This document shows positions 1 through 12,304 of a stretch of DNA of 64,000 bases, one piece after another. The stretch spans positions 622,734,148-622,798,147 of the forward strand of contig NC_133666.1 of the NCBI RefSeq assembly GCF_037893015.1. The letters are read 5' to 3'. The stretch is from Macrotis lagotis (taxonomy: Eukaryota; Chordata; Mammalia; Peramelemorphia; Peramelidae). Positions within the stretch are counted from its first letter, which is position 1, and each line of letters starts with the position of its first letter. The notes under the pieces were generated by a model. It had not been told where the DNA came from. It ran no database searches and saw nothing but the letters and a program-made list of their open reading frames with translations. The translations under genes and the position numbers were made by a program.

Positions 1-462
1 CAGAGTTGTGATCTCTGCAGTAGAGTTTGAGTAACAGTTTAACTCAAGGAAGGACTTCAGTGTCCAAGATCTTATCTTGCCAGATGATCTCATAATTTTC
101 CTAAGACAATTCAAATGGAAATGATTCAGTTTTCTGGCATGGCACTGATATACTATTTGGATATACATACAACAATGAGGTCAGCACCGTGGCTGCCCAA
201 TATCTCTTCTCTACCACACTTTCTTTCAGAGGCTCATAAACACTGAGCTAGCTTTGGAATTGGGTGTATCATTCTCATCATCTACATGGACATTCCTGCA
301 GGTATATTGTCACAGTAAGTGAACTTATTCAAAGCATTCAAATTATCTCCACAGCACCTGCCTCAACAACTTTATGGCCATTGGAACAAATTGTTCTCAT
401 CCGCCAATTCTGTTGGAGGGAGAATATATATAAACTCAGTTAGGTGTAGAAAGTTATCTTAT
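1..462. other. Unassigned AT-rich sequence
   Basis: I see no gene, RNA or recognisable repeat here before the first SINE. Confidence 0.4.
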
Positions 463-605
463 GGGGCAGCTAGATAGCACAGTGAATAGAGCATTGGCCC
501 TATAGTCAGGAGGATCTGAGTTCAAATTTAGTCTCAGACACTTAATAATTACCTAGCTATCTTTACCTTGGGCAAGTCACTTAACCCCATTGCCTTGTAA
601 AAATG
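463..605 (+). repeat. Marsupial tRNA-derived SINE (WSINE1-like)
   Basis: The SINE head (ggggcagctagatagcacag), middle (ctcagacacttaataattac) and 3' end (accccattgccttgtaaaaa) are present in order. Its tail runs into an expanded purine microsatellite. Confidence 0.85.
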
Positions 606-676
606 AAGAAGGAGGAGGAGGAGGAGGAGGAGGAAAAGGAGAAGGAGAAGAAAGAAGAAGAAAGAAGAAGAAGAAA
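606..676 (+). repeat. GGA/GAA purine microsatellite on a SINE tail
   Basis: Some 70 bases are nearly all A and G, as GGA then GAA triplets. They start at the SINE tail, so the array probably grew from it. Confidence 0.85.
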
Positions 677-689
677 TCTATCATCCCTT

Positions 690-1505
690 TTTTGTCAAAG
701 CAACTTTAAATGAAGCCTCAAAACAAAACCTAAAGTGACAGAATCCCAACAAAAGCAGTGAAAAAAGTTTTCAACTCAAGATGACAAGGAGATACTTTAG
801 TAAAAGTCTTTCTCATGTGGGTACAGGGAGAGTTTAGCCAGCATATACAGGAGAGTTGGAAGCTCTCCTAGCCACAGCACAGATTGGATCTGGACCCAGC
901 AACCTAGGTATAGCAGGCCAACAGTGAGGGTCCCAACCCCAGTTCAGGAGACAAAGTTTGGATCCCAGGGATATTGAGGCAACAAGTTTGACTGGGTTGG
1001 GATATCCTAAAGCAGGAAACAAACCACTAACACCTGAACCAACATTGACAGCACTATAGGCAAGTGATAAGTCAAGAATCAGAGTCCCAGCCCCAGCACA
1101 ATAAGCTTGGGACTGTGCCCTCTTTGCCCAGGAGCAGAGTTCAACTATCAAAATGAACCAAAAAAAAAAAAAACCTTACAAAAAAGTGTAAACCATAACA
1201 GTCTACTTTTCTGATAGGGACAATAAAAACATCATCTCAGAAGAGGAAAACAGTGACAAAATTATGTGTGAAGCCTCAAAGGGGTTTCTGAATTAGTCTC
1301 AAATCCAAAAAGATGTCTTCAAAGAGTTCAAAAACAACAAAACCAAAGAAGAGAAGAAGAAAAATAGAGAAAAGAAATGAGATTCCTGCAGGAAAGTTTT
1401 GAAAAGATGACTGTTAAAAATAATACCTTTAAAAGTAAAACTGGCCAAATGGAAAAAGAAATCAACTCCTTTAAAAGTTAAAATGGTTGAGCAGCTAGGG
1501 AATAA
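690..1505 (+). mobile_element. Older L1: 5' UTR and start of ORF1 (interrupted)
   Basis: The sequence matches the 5' region of marsupial L1s seen elsewhere in the window: 'cagtgagggtcccaacccc', then ORF1-like text rich in AAG/GAA codons, ending at the coiled-coil phrase 'aactggccaaatgg'. The same coiled-coil text resumes near 6020, so this element was split by the L1 at about 1510-6015. Confidence 0.6.
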
Positions 1506-1509
1506 TTCA

Positions 1510-4500
1510 CAGACTTCCGGGCAAGATGGCTAAGAGAAACTAGGCACTGTGCTAAGCTTTCTGGTTTCCCCTCAGAATTAATATGAATCAAGTCTCTTAA
1601 CAGAATTCAAATCCACAAAATCCAGAAAGAGCAAAAGAGAAGAACATCTACCAACAAGGTCTTTCTCAGGGAAACATGGTTGAACCAGAGGCAGAAAGCC
1701 AGAGCAGGTGGCTTGGAACAGCATGGAAGCTTTGGCTTTGTGAGAAAGCAGGAGAGCTCCAGCAAGGCAGCTAGACATCAATCTGGTCAGCTCCATTGAC
1801 CTGGAAGACCAGGACCTTGAGCCCCTTGCCTTCAGTGGAGTCCCTGTGTTCCCAGTTGAGCCCCCCCCCCCTCCTCCCATCCCTATGAGAGAAAGGGACT
1901 CTTCCCAGAACAAATACAGTAACCACCTCACTACCCCCACGCCCAGGCTCAAGTGTGGGCAGCAGTTCTCTTTTAGTACTGAGATAAACTAAATAGCCCA
2001 AGGACCTAGCCCACATTTTTTTTATTATTTAGTTGTTTTTCTTTTAGTTTTTGCAAGGCAATGGGGTTAAGTGGCTTGCCCAAGTCTACACAGCTAGGTA
2101 ATTATTAAGTATCTGAGGCTGGATTTGAACTCAGGTACTCCTGACTCCAAGGCCACTGTGCCACCTAGCCACGCCCCCAGCCCACATTTTTCAAGGATAA
2201 TTCAGAACCTGCTGCTTCCCCCACCCCCCAAGCCTACGGTGTAGACAACAAATCAAGCTCACAGACATTCTGGAGAAAGCCTCTAACAACCTTCATCCCA
2301 TTTGGAGTTACTAAACCCAGTCAGTAAAGCCTCTGGAGTTTTCAAAACTAAAGGTCTGTCAACCAGTCCCTCCCCCAACCTAAGATCCTAGGAAAATGAA
2401 GAAAGGAGGTAAATAGAATGTTAGAAAACCTAGACATGATAGACCTTGGAGAAAGTTAAATGGGGATAGAAAGGAATATACTTTTTTTCCTGCAATACAT
2501 GGCACTTACACAAAAATCGACCATTGTAATAGGGTATAAAAACCTTATAATCAAATTCAGAAAGGCAGAAATAGTGAATATATCTTTCTCAGATCATAGT
2601 ACAATAAAAATCACATGCAATAATGGAGAGAAAGACCTACAAACTAATTGGAAACCAAATAATCTCATGTTAAAGAATGGATGGATCAATCAACAAATTG
2701 TAGAAAGAATTAATGAGTACATTCTAGATAATGACAATAATGAGACAACATACCAAAACCTATGGGATAACCCAAGGCAGTTGTCAGGGAATATATTTTA
2801 TCTTTAAATGCTTACATGAATAAATTAGAGAAAGAGGAAATCAATGAACTTAACATGCAACTAAAAAAATAGAGAAAGAACAAATTAAAAACCGCCAATT
2901 AAATAACAAATTAGAAACTCTAAGAATTAAAGGAGAAATTAACAAAATCAAAAGCAAGAAAACTATTTAACTAATAAATAAAACCAAGAGTTGGTTTTAT
3001 GAAAAAACCAATAAAATTGATAAATCTCTGGTTAATTTGATCTAAAAAAAGAAAAAAGAAAACCAAATTGCTAGTATTGTAAATGAAAAAGGTGAACTCA
3101 TCACCAATGAAGAGGAAATTAAAGTAATAATTCACAATTATTTTACCCAACTGTATACCAATAAATTTGATAATCTAAGTGAATGAATATTTACAATAAT
3201 ATAAGTTGCCCAGGTTAAATGAAGAGGAAATTAAATATCTAAATAACCTGATCTCAGAAAAAGAAATTCAACAATTGAACTCCCTAAGAAAAAAATCTCC
3301 AGGGCCAGATGGATTCACAAGTGAATTCTATTAAACATTTAAGGAACAATTGGTTCCAATTCTATGTAAACTCTTTGGAAAAATAGGTGAAGACGGAACT
3401 CTGCCTAACTCTTTCTATGACACCAATATGGTGCTGATACCTAAACCAGGAAGAGTCAGAACAGAGAAAGAAAATTATAGACCTATCTCCCTAATAAATA
3501 TAGATGCAAAAATCTTAAATAAAATCTTAGCTAAGTAATTACAGCAAGTTATCACTAGGATAACACACTATGGCCAAGCAGGATTTATTCCAGGAATGCA
3601 AGGTTGGTTCAGTATTAGGAAAACTATTAGTATAATTAACTGTATCAATAACAAACCTATCAGAAACCATTTGATTATCTCAATAGATGCTGAAAAAGCT
3701 TTTGACAAAATATAGCAACCATTTCTACTAAAAACATTAGAGAATATAAGCATAAATGGATTGTTCCTTAGAATGATAAGCAGTATCTGAAACCACCAAC
3801 AAGCATTATATGCAATGGGGATAAACTAGAGCCATTCCCAGTAAGATCAAGGGTGAAACAAGGATACCTTTATCACCTCTACTATTCAATATTGTGTTAG
3901 AAGTGTTGACTCTAGCAATAAAAGAAGAAAAAGAAATTAAAGAAATTGAAGCAATTAGAATTGGGAGGAAAGAAACAAAACTCTCACTCTGCTGATGATG
4001 TGTTGGTATACCTAGAGAATCTTTAAAAAATCATCTAAAAAACTGCTAGAAACAATCAGCAACTTTAGCAAAGTTGCAGGATATAAAATAAACCCTCCAT
4101 AAATCCTCAGTATTTCTATATATTTCTAGCAAGATACATCAGCAAGAGCTAGAAAGAGAATTCCCATTCAAAGTATCTTCAGATAATGTAAAATACTTGG
4201 GAATCTACCTGACAAGGCAGATTCATAAACCTCTATGAAAACAACTACAAAACACTTCTCAGACAAATAAAATCAGTTTTAAATAACTGAGAAAAGATCA
4301 ATTGCTCATGGTTAGGCCAAACTAATATAATAAAAATGACAATTCTACCTAAATTAAACCACTTGTTTAGTGCCCTACCAATCAAAATTCCAAAAAATTA
4401 CTTTAATGACTTAAAAAAAATTGTAAGTAAATTCATATGGAGAAATAAAAAGTCAAGAATTTCCAGGGATTTAATGAAAAAAAGCACAATAAAAGGTGGT

Positions 4501-6015
4501 TTAGCCCTACCAGATCTAAAACTATATTAGAAAGAATCAGTCATCAAAACTGTCTGGTATTGATTAAGAAATAGAGTGGTGGACCAGTGGACTAGATTAG
4601 GTGCAATAGCAGGACATGTTATAGTAATCTGCTCTTTGATAAACACAAAGAATACAGCTTTAGGGATAAAAAAAACTCTCTCTTTTTGATAAAAACTGTT
4701 GGGAAAATTGTAAGTTAGTATGGCAGAAACTTTGATTAGACCAACACCTCACACTCTATACCAAGATAAGATCAAAATGGGTACAAGATTTAGACATAAA
4801 AAACAATATTATAAGCAAACTAGAAGATCAAGGAATAGTTTACCTGTCAGATCTATGGAAAGGGAAGCAGTCTATGACCAAGAAAGAGATGAGGAGCATC
4901 ATTAAACACAAACTAGATAATTTTAATTACATTAAATTAAAAAGCTTTTGCACCACTGTAATTAAGATAAAAAGAAATGTAATAAATTGTGTAACAATTT
5001 TTACAGCTAGTATTTCAAAGGATTCATTTTTAAAATATATAGAGAACTGAGTCAAATTTATTAAAAAGCAAACCATTCAGCAATCAAAAAATAGTGAAAA
5101 GGGTATGAAGAGGCAATTTACAGATGAGGAAATCAAAGCAATCCATAGTCATATGAAATATTGCTCTAAATCTTTACTGACTAGAGAAATGTAAAGAAAG
5201 CATCTCTGAGGTACCATCTCATAACTCTCAGACTGGCCAGAAAGGACAATAATCAATGTTGGAAGGGATGTGGGAAATCTGGGACACTAATGCATTGCTG
5301 GTGGAGCTGTGAACTCAACCAACCTTTCTGGAGAGCAATTTTGAATCTTGCCCAAAGGGCAATAAAAATGTGCAATAGAGATCATGAAAAAGGGTAAAAG
5401 CATCACTCTAACAAAAACATTCATAGCAGCTTTGTTTGTAGTAGCAAAGAAATGGAAATTGAGTGAATGTCCATCAACTGGAGAATGGCTGAACAAATTG
5501 TGGTTTATGTACATTATAGAAGACTATTATTCTATTAGAAACCAGTAAGGATGGGAACTCAGGGAAGCCTGGAAGGATTTTCTTGAACTGATGCTGAGTG
5601 AGATGAGTAGATACAGAAGAACACTGTACATTATAACAGCAACATGAGATTGATGATCAATCTTAGTGGACTTACTGATTTCATCAGTGGAACAATCAGG
5701 GACAATTTGGAGGTATCTGTGATGGAGAATACCCTTTTTATCCAGAGAAAGAATTGTGGAGTCTGAACAAAAACCAAAGACTATTACCTTTAATTAAAAA
5801 AAAACGCATTATCTTATTATGTGATCTTGCTATCTCTTATATTTTGTTTTTTCCCTTAAGGATATGATTTCTCTCTCAATACATTCAATTTTGATCAATA
5901 TATAGCATGTAAGCAATGTAAAGACTATCAGACTGCCTTCTGGAGTGAGGAATAGCGAGGGGAGGAAGCAAGATTGGGGGGAGATTGTAAAATTCAAAAA
6001 TAAATAATTTTTTTT
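1510..6015 (+). mobile_element. Younger L1 inserted into an older L1; internally deleted, inactive
   Basis: It starts with the L1 5' phrase 'acttccgggcaagatggc' and ends with a 3' UTR and an A-rich tail at about 6015. A SINE interrupts the 5' UTR at 2021-2178. ORF1 and the front of ORF2 are missing: the 5' UTR passes almost directly into late endonuclease/RT-linker sequence near 2440. Reverse transcriptase text follows (SPGPDGF near 3297, [21 protein letters not shown] near 3472, SADDV near 3986), then the ORF2 C-terminus and 3' UTR (gatgctgagtgagatgagta near 5592). Many stops and frameshifts are present. Confidence 0.75.
2021..2178 (-). repeat. Marsupial SINE with 13-bp target-site duplication
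   Basis: This is a full antisense copy with poly-T at the left. Identical 13-bp repeats (agcccacattttt) lie at 2008-2020 and 2179-2191, marking retrotransposition into the L1 5' UTR. Confidence 0.9.
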
Positions 6016-6748
6016 AAAAAAAAGTAAAAATGCTCAACTGGAAAAGGAATCAACTCATCAAAATGTAAAATTGAGCCACTGGAAAAGGAATGCCATTTAT
6101 CAAAAAAGTAAAAATAACAAACTGGAAAAGAAAACACAAAAGCTCACTGAAGAAAATAAAATGTTAAAAACTAGAATTGAACAAATGGAAACTAATAACT
6201 CAATGAGACATCAAGATTCCTTCAAAGAAAACCAAAAGCCTGAAAAAAAGAGAAGAAAATATAAAATAACACTTAGGAAAAAATGAACAACTTGGACAAT
6301 AGATCCAGGAGAAATAATTAATGAATTATTGGTCTACCAAAAACCACAATCAGAAAAAAGAACCAAGACAATACCATGCAGGAAATTGTCATGGAAAACT
6401 GTCCTAATATCCTAGAACAAGAAGACAAAATATTCCTTGAAATAATCCATTGATCAACCCCAGAAAGAGATCTCAGAATAAAACCTCCAATGAATATTGT
6501 AACCAAATTCAGAATAATCAGTTAAAAGAGAAAATACTGTTGCTGCCAAAACAAAGAAAAAAACCCAAACAATTAAAATGCCAAGGAGCCACATTCAGAA
6601 TTACACAGGATTTACCAGCTTCAACATTAAAGGATCAGAGGACCTGGATTATGACATTCCAGAGGACAAAGGAGTTTGGATAACAATCAAGAATCAACTC
6701 CCAGCAAAATTCGGATTATTCTTTCAGGTTTTTTGAAAAGATGGATTT

Positions 6749-6942
6749 CAGGGCAGCTAGGTGGCTCAGTATGGGGCAGCCAGGTGGTACAGAGGATAGA
6801 GCACTGGCCCTGGAGTCAGGAGTACCTGAGTTCAAATCTAGCCTCAGACACTTAATAATTACCTAGCCGTGTGGCCTTGGGCAAGCCACTTAACCCTATT
6901 GCCTTGCAAAAAAAAAAATAAATAAACAAAAAAAAAAAAAAA
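6749..6942 (+). repeat. Marsupial SINE with duplicated head and 14-bp target-site duplication
   Basis: The 14-bp repeats (gaaaagatggattt) at 6735-6748 and 6943-6956 flank the element exactly. The SINE head occurs twice in tandem (gggcagctaggtggctcag, then ggggcagccaggtggtacag) before the body continues. Confidence 0.9.
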
Positions 6943-7089
6943 GAAAAGATGGATTTTCAACAAAATAGAAGACTTTCAAACTTTAAAAGACAAGAACTGA
7001 GCAGAAAATTATTTAATCTTCAAATACAAGACTTAAAAGATGCATAAAAAGGAAAACAAAAAGAAAAAAGTTATTTAATAAGACTAAAT

Positions 7090-7440
7090 GGAAAGATAAT
7101 AGCTGTAGCTCTTGAAAATTGTATTTCTCTTAGGACAGTTGAAAGGAATATAATTGGATAGAGCATGAGGTGATGATTTACTTTAGTTCACATTCTATTG
7201 AGACAACTGGAGGATGAATATTTGGACATAGGGTATGGATAAGAAATTGAACATTATGTGATGATACTTTAGCTCATGAGAATTATATTTCTATTGGAAC
7301 AACTGGAAGGAGGTTCCTTGGAGAGGGTGTGGGTATAAATTGATTATGATGTGATGACATTTATGGCTCTTGCAAATTGCACTTCTATCAAGAACAGTTG
7401 CAAAAAGTGTACTTTTAGAGAGGGTGTGGGTACAAGATAC
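7090..7440 (+). repeat. Degenerate ~90-bp tandem repeat, about four units
   Basis: Successive units share the order 'gatgata...ttagctc...ttctat...caactgga...gggtgtgggtata'. Starts are near 7090, 7171, 7260 and 7351. The array lies between L1 ORF1-like and later L1 sequence, probably an L1 inter-ORF spacer expansion. Confidence 0.55.
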
Positions 7441-9837
7441 ATAAAAAAGCAATTAAGACAAGGAAAAAGGGTTATGCTAGAAAAGAATATGAAATCATCA
7501 GAAGATAATTAATACTACATGAAGAGGCACAAAGGACCTATTATAGTAGAGGAAAAATAGAGAGAGTATAAATACTGAGTAAATCTTACTCTCAACAAAT
7601 TTGACTCAAAGAGGAATTGATATATATGCCCAATTTGGTTTAGAAATGTATCCTACCATACTGAGAAATAGGAGAGAATAAGGCAAAGAACACTGAGAGA
7701 CAGGCGGTAGTCTAAAGCAAAACTTTGATGAGATAGGATAAGAGGAAAGAAGAAAGAAAAGTACAAATGGGGGAAGATAGGCTAGAGGTAAAGAAAATTT
7801 TCTGAACAAAGAAAACCAATGCAACCAAGATTAGAAGGACTGCAGAAAGCTGGGAAGCAATTTTTTACAGCATATGTCTCTGAAAAAAGATTCATTTCTA
7901 AAATATATAAAATATTTTATGAGTCAAATTTATAAGACTGTAAGTCATTCCCCAATTGATAATTGATCAAAGGATATGAGAAGACAAATTTCAGATGAAG
8001 ATACTATCTATAATTATATGGTAAAAATGCTCCAAATCATTAGTGATCAGAGAAATGCAAATTAAAATAACTCTGAGCTACTACTTCACACCAATCACAT
8101 TGGCTAAAATGACAAAAAAAAGTAAAATCACCAATATTGGATAGGATATGGAAAAACTGGGACATTAATATATGGTTGGTGGAGTTGTGAACTGAATCAA
8201 CTATTCTGGAGAGAAATTTGGAACTATGTTTAAAGGAAATAAAGCTGTGAATACCTTTTGATCCAATAATACCCCTACTAAGTCTATATCCCAGAGATAT
8301 CATTAAAAAGGGAGGAAAGGTCCACATGTACAAAAATATTTAAAGTAGTTCTTTTTGTGTTAGCAAAGAATTGGAAATGAGAGAAATACCCATCAATTGG
8401 GGAATGACTGAACAAGTTATGGTATATGAATGCTATTAAGACCACTGTTCTGTAAGAAAATTTAGCAAAGTTTGGAAAGGTTTGCATGAACTGATGCTGA
8501 GTGAAATGAATAGAAACAAGAGAATTTTGTACATATTAATAGCAACATTGTGAGATGATCAACTATGTTGGGCATAGTGCCTCTCAGCAGTTCAGTGATC
8601 AAGGACAGTCCTGAGAGACTTGTTATGGAAAATGCCATTCTTATCCAGAAATAAAATCATGGAGCCTAAATTCAAAGAAAAGCTTCTCATGTTCACTTTT
8701 AAGAATGACTTTTATATTGTCTTTCTCTCTCATGATCTTTTTTCCCCTCAGTTATAATTTTTCTTTCTCAATATACCTAATATGTCAAACATGATTGCAC
8801 ATGTACAACCTAGATCATAATGTTCACTGCCATGGGGAGGGGGAGGGAATGAAATAAGAGAGAAAAATATGGAACTCAAAAGTTTGCAAAAGGATGAATG
8901 TTGAAACTTACCTTTGTATGCAATTTGAAAAATAAATGAATGAATAAAAATAGAAAGAGAGAGAGACAAAAAGAAAAAAAAAAGATAAAAGAAAGATCTA
9001 TTTTACCCAACAGGAAAGCAGGAGGAAAATGGGATTAAAGAAAGATTGAGGTTTTAAAAAGGGGCAAATAAAAGGAGGCAGCACTAAGAAGCAAAACAGA
9101 CATTTACAGAAGGGTAAAATGAGAGAGATGGAGAAAACATATATTTAAGAATAATAATTATGAATATGAAAAACTCACTTGTAAAAGGGAAATGGACAGC
9201 AAAAATGGATTAAAAAACAGAATCCAATAATATTTTCTTTACAAAAAAATTCACTTGAAACAGTAAGACAGAGTTAAAATAAGGGGCTGGAGCAAGGATA
9301 TTATCCTGCTAAAAGATACCATAGACAATGAAATAATATTAATAGTAACCATATATATGCACCAAATGATATAACATTCAAGTTTTTAAAAGAAACATTA
9401 AATGAATTGCATGAGGAAATTAACTGTAAAATTATACTCATGGGAACCTCAACTTCACCCTCTAGCTGGATAAGTTTATTCATATATTTAATAATAAAAA
9501 ATTCAAGTGTATGAATAGAATTATAGAAAAGTTAGACATGATATACTTCTAGCAAAAAACTGAATTAAGAATAGAAAGGAGTATATCTTTTGTCAGTTGT
9601 ATGTGAACCTTCACAAAATTGACAAAATATGAGAGCATTAAAAACTTTATTAAAATTCAGAAAAACAGAAATATGAATGCACTCTTTTCTGACAACAATG
9701 TAATAGAAATTATATTCAATGAAGGACCTTGGAATCATTGATTAAAATTAATTAGAAACTAAATAATCTAATGATAAGGATAAATGGATCAAAGAACAAA
9801 TCATAGAAACAAAACTTTATTAAAGATAATAACAATG

Positions 9838-9992
9838 AAGGGCAGCTAGGTGGCTCAATGGATAGAACACCGGCCCTGGAGTTAGGAGTACCTGAGTTCA
9901 AATCCGGCCTCAGACACTTAATAACTACCTAGCTGTGTGGCCTTGGGCAAGCCACTTAACTCCATTTGCCTTGCAAAAACATTAAAAAAAAA
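9838..9992 (+). repeat. Marsupial SINE with target-site duplication
   Basis: Full sense copy. The flanking 13-mers at 9825-9837 and 9993-10005 differ at one base. Confidence 0.9.
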
Positions 9993-10998
9993 GACAATAA
10001 CAATGTGACAATATGCTAAAATTTGTGGGAAGTAGCCTAAGCACTACTTGGAAAAAAAATGTGTCTTTAAATGTTCACATCAATAAAAGAAAAAAAGAGC
10101 AAATCAATGAATTAATCATGGGCTTTAAAAAAAACACAGAAAAATAACAAATTAAAAGTTCCCAATTAAACACCAAACTAAAGATCCTGAAAATCGAAGT
10201 AGAAATTAATAAAACAATGGAAAAAGTCATTATTGAAGTAAAATTAGTGTCTGGTTTTATGGGGGAAAATAATAACAGAAAAACCTTTGGTTTATTTTAT
10301 TGAAAAAAAAAGAATGAAGAAAACCAAATTACCAGCATTAAAAACGAAAAAGTTAAATGACCAATGAAGATGAAATGAGAAAAAATCAGTAGTTCTTTTG
10401 TCCAATTACATGTTAATAAAATTAACAATTTAAAGGGAATAGATGAATTTTTACAAAAATTAAAATTGCTTAGATTAAGAGAAAAGGATTAAAAAAGAAA
10501 TTGAACAAGACATCAGTGATCTCCCTAAAATACCCCGCTCTAGACCAGATGGATTTGAACTGAATTCTATATAACCTTTAAAGAATAATTAATTCCAATG
10601 CTATGTATACAATTTTAAAAATAAATAAAGAAGGAGCATTATAAAATTCTTCTGACACAAATATGCTTTGATACCAAGGAAAACAAAAATAGGGGATGGG
10701 GAAGCTGTAGGGCAATTTCCCCAATGAATATTGATGCAAAAAAAATTACTAGAAAAAATTGCAGTACTATTTCACTAAGATCTTGCACTATGATCATGTA
10801 GGACATATTAGGAATGCAGGGCTAGTTAAATATTCTGAAAACTATAAGCGTAATTGACCAAATCAATAATAAAAACAGTAAAAGTCATATGATTATCTCA
10901 ATAAATGCAGAAAAAGCTTTTGACAAAATTCACACTCATTCCTATTAAAAAAAAATGCTAGAAAGCTTAAGTGGAAATTTTCTAAAAATGGTAAGTAG

Positions 10999-11155
10999 GG
11001 GTGGCTAGGTGGTGCAGTGGATAGAGCACTGGCCCTGGAATCAGAGTACCTGGGTTCAAATCCAGCCTCAGACATTTAATAATTACCTAGCTATGTGGCC
11101 TTGGGCAAGTCACTTAACCCCATTTTCCTTGCAGAAAAACTAAACAAAAACAAAT
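10999..11155 (+). repeat. Marsupial SINE with 15-bp target-site duplication
   Basis: Full sense copy in the L1 RT region. Flanking 15-mers at 10984-10998 and 11156-11170 differ at one position. Confidence 0.9.
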
Positions 11156-12304
11156 AAAAATGATAAGTAGCATCTATCTAAAAGCAAGAGTGTTTTTTTT
11201 CTATAATGGGAATAAATTGGAAGCCTTCTCAATAAAACCAGAGGGTGTATATTAGCACCACTATTATACAGTATTGTATTAGTAATGCTAAATCTAGCAA
11301 TAAGATCAAAAAGAAGAAAAAAATTGAAGGAATAAGAATAGGCAATAAGGAAATAAAGCCATCATTCTTTGGAATGATATGATAATATACTTAGAGGGTC
11401 CAAGAAAATAAATCAAAAAAATTGTCAAAGCATTAACAACTTTAGCAAAGTTGCAGAATATAAAATGAACTCACATAAATCACCAACAATTTTATATACC
11501 ATCAACAATATCCTGCAGCAAAAGACAGAGAAATTCTATTTAAAACAATTTATGCAACATAAAATATTTAAGCCTACTTGTCAAAACTCAGAAAATATAT
11601 GAACAATTACAAAACACTTTTCACACAAATAGTTAGATCTGCAAAATTAGAGAAATGTTAATTGTTCATGGGTAGAGTGAATGAATATAATAAAAATATA
11701 TATAATATAATATAATAAAAATGTATAATATACCTAAATTAATTTACTTCTTCAATGCCTTACCAATCAAACTACTAAAGGATTATTTTATAGATCTAGG
11801 AAAAAATAACAAAAATTCATCTGGAAGAAAAATGTTAAGAATATCAAGGGAATCTATTTTTTTAATAAGTGAAAATCACCCAGTTAATATCAAATTTCAA
11901 ACTTTATTTCAAAGTGATAAACAAAAATAATCTGATACTGGTTAAGAAATAGAGTGATAGATCTGTAGAATAGATTAAGCTCACAATAAACAAGAATAAA
12001 TGCCTATAGTAATTTAGTGTTTGATAATCCCAAAGATCCAAGTATTTAGGGGGAGAACTTAAGATTTAGCAAAAAATTACTAAGAAAACTAGAAAGTAGA
12101 AACTAGAAGCTAGAAACAGATCAGCCACTCATTCCATATATCAATGTAAGATCAAAATGGGCATATAATTTAGACATAAAAGATGATGCAAAGGCAAATT
12201 AGGGGAGCATGGAAATTTTTACCCTTCATATCTATGGAAAAGGAAGAGCTTGTGAACAAACAAGAGATTGAGAGGATCAAAGGAAGTTTTAAAAGGATAA
12301 TTTT

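Larger units (their letters stand above)
6016..8985 (+). mobile_element. Older L1 continued: ORF1, spacer, ORF2 end and 3' UTR
   Basis: A Lys/Glu-rich coiled-coil frame at 6071-6286 (KLEKKTQKLTEENKML) is typical of L1 ORF1 and continues the text broken at 1500. Next come a tandemly repeated spacer (about 7090-7440) and purine-rich inter-ORF sequence (7560-7850). ORF2 C-terminal text follows, missing most of ORF2, then the 3' UTR with 'catgaactgatgctgagtg' near 8486, ending near 8985 in an A-rich tail. Non-functional. Confidence 0.6.
9000..12300 (+). mobile_element. Decayed L1 ORF2 (endonuclease to RT/C-terminal parts)
   Basis: Sense-strand ORF2-like text runs through many stops and indels: a front part near 9000-9500, an RT core near 10540-10930 (NIDAK and INAEKAFDK are readable) and a C-terminal part near 12180-12300. 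Two SINEs interrupt it. It stops at the antisense RTE fragment at 12305, and L1 3' UTR text resumes after 13440, so the RTE may have inserted into it. Confidence 0.6.

Noticed and set aside
463..605. tRNA gene
   Set aside because: The tRNA-like heads of the SINEs are diverged repeat copies, not tRNA genes.
1578..1952. 124-codon minus-strand open frame with a glycine run
   Set aside because: It is antisense to an L1 5' UTR and the glycine run comes from a C homopolymer.
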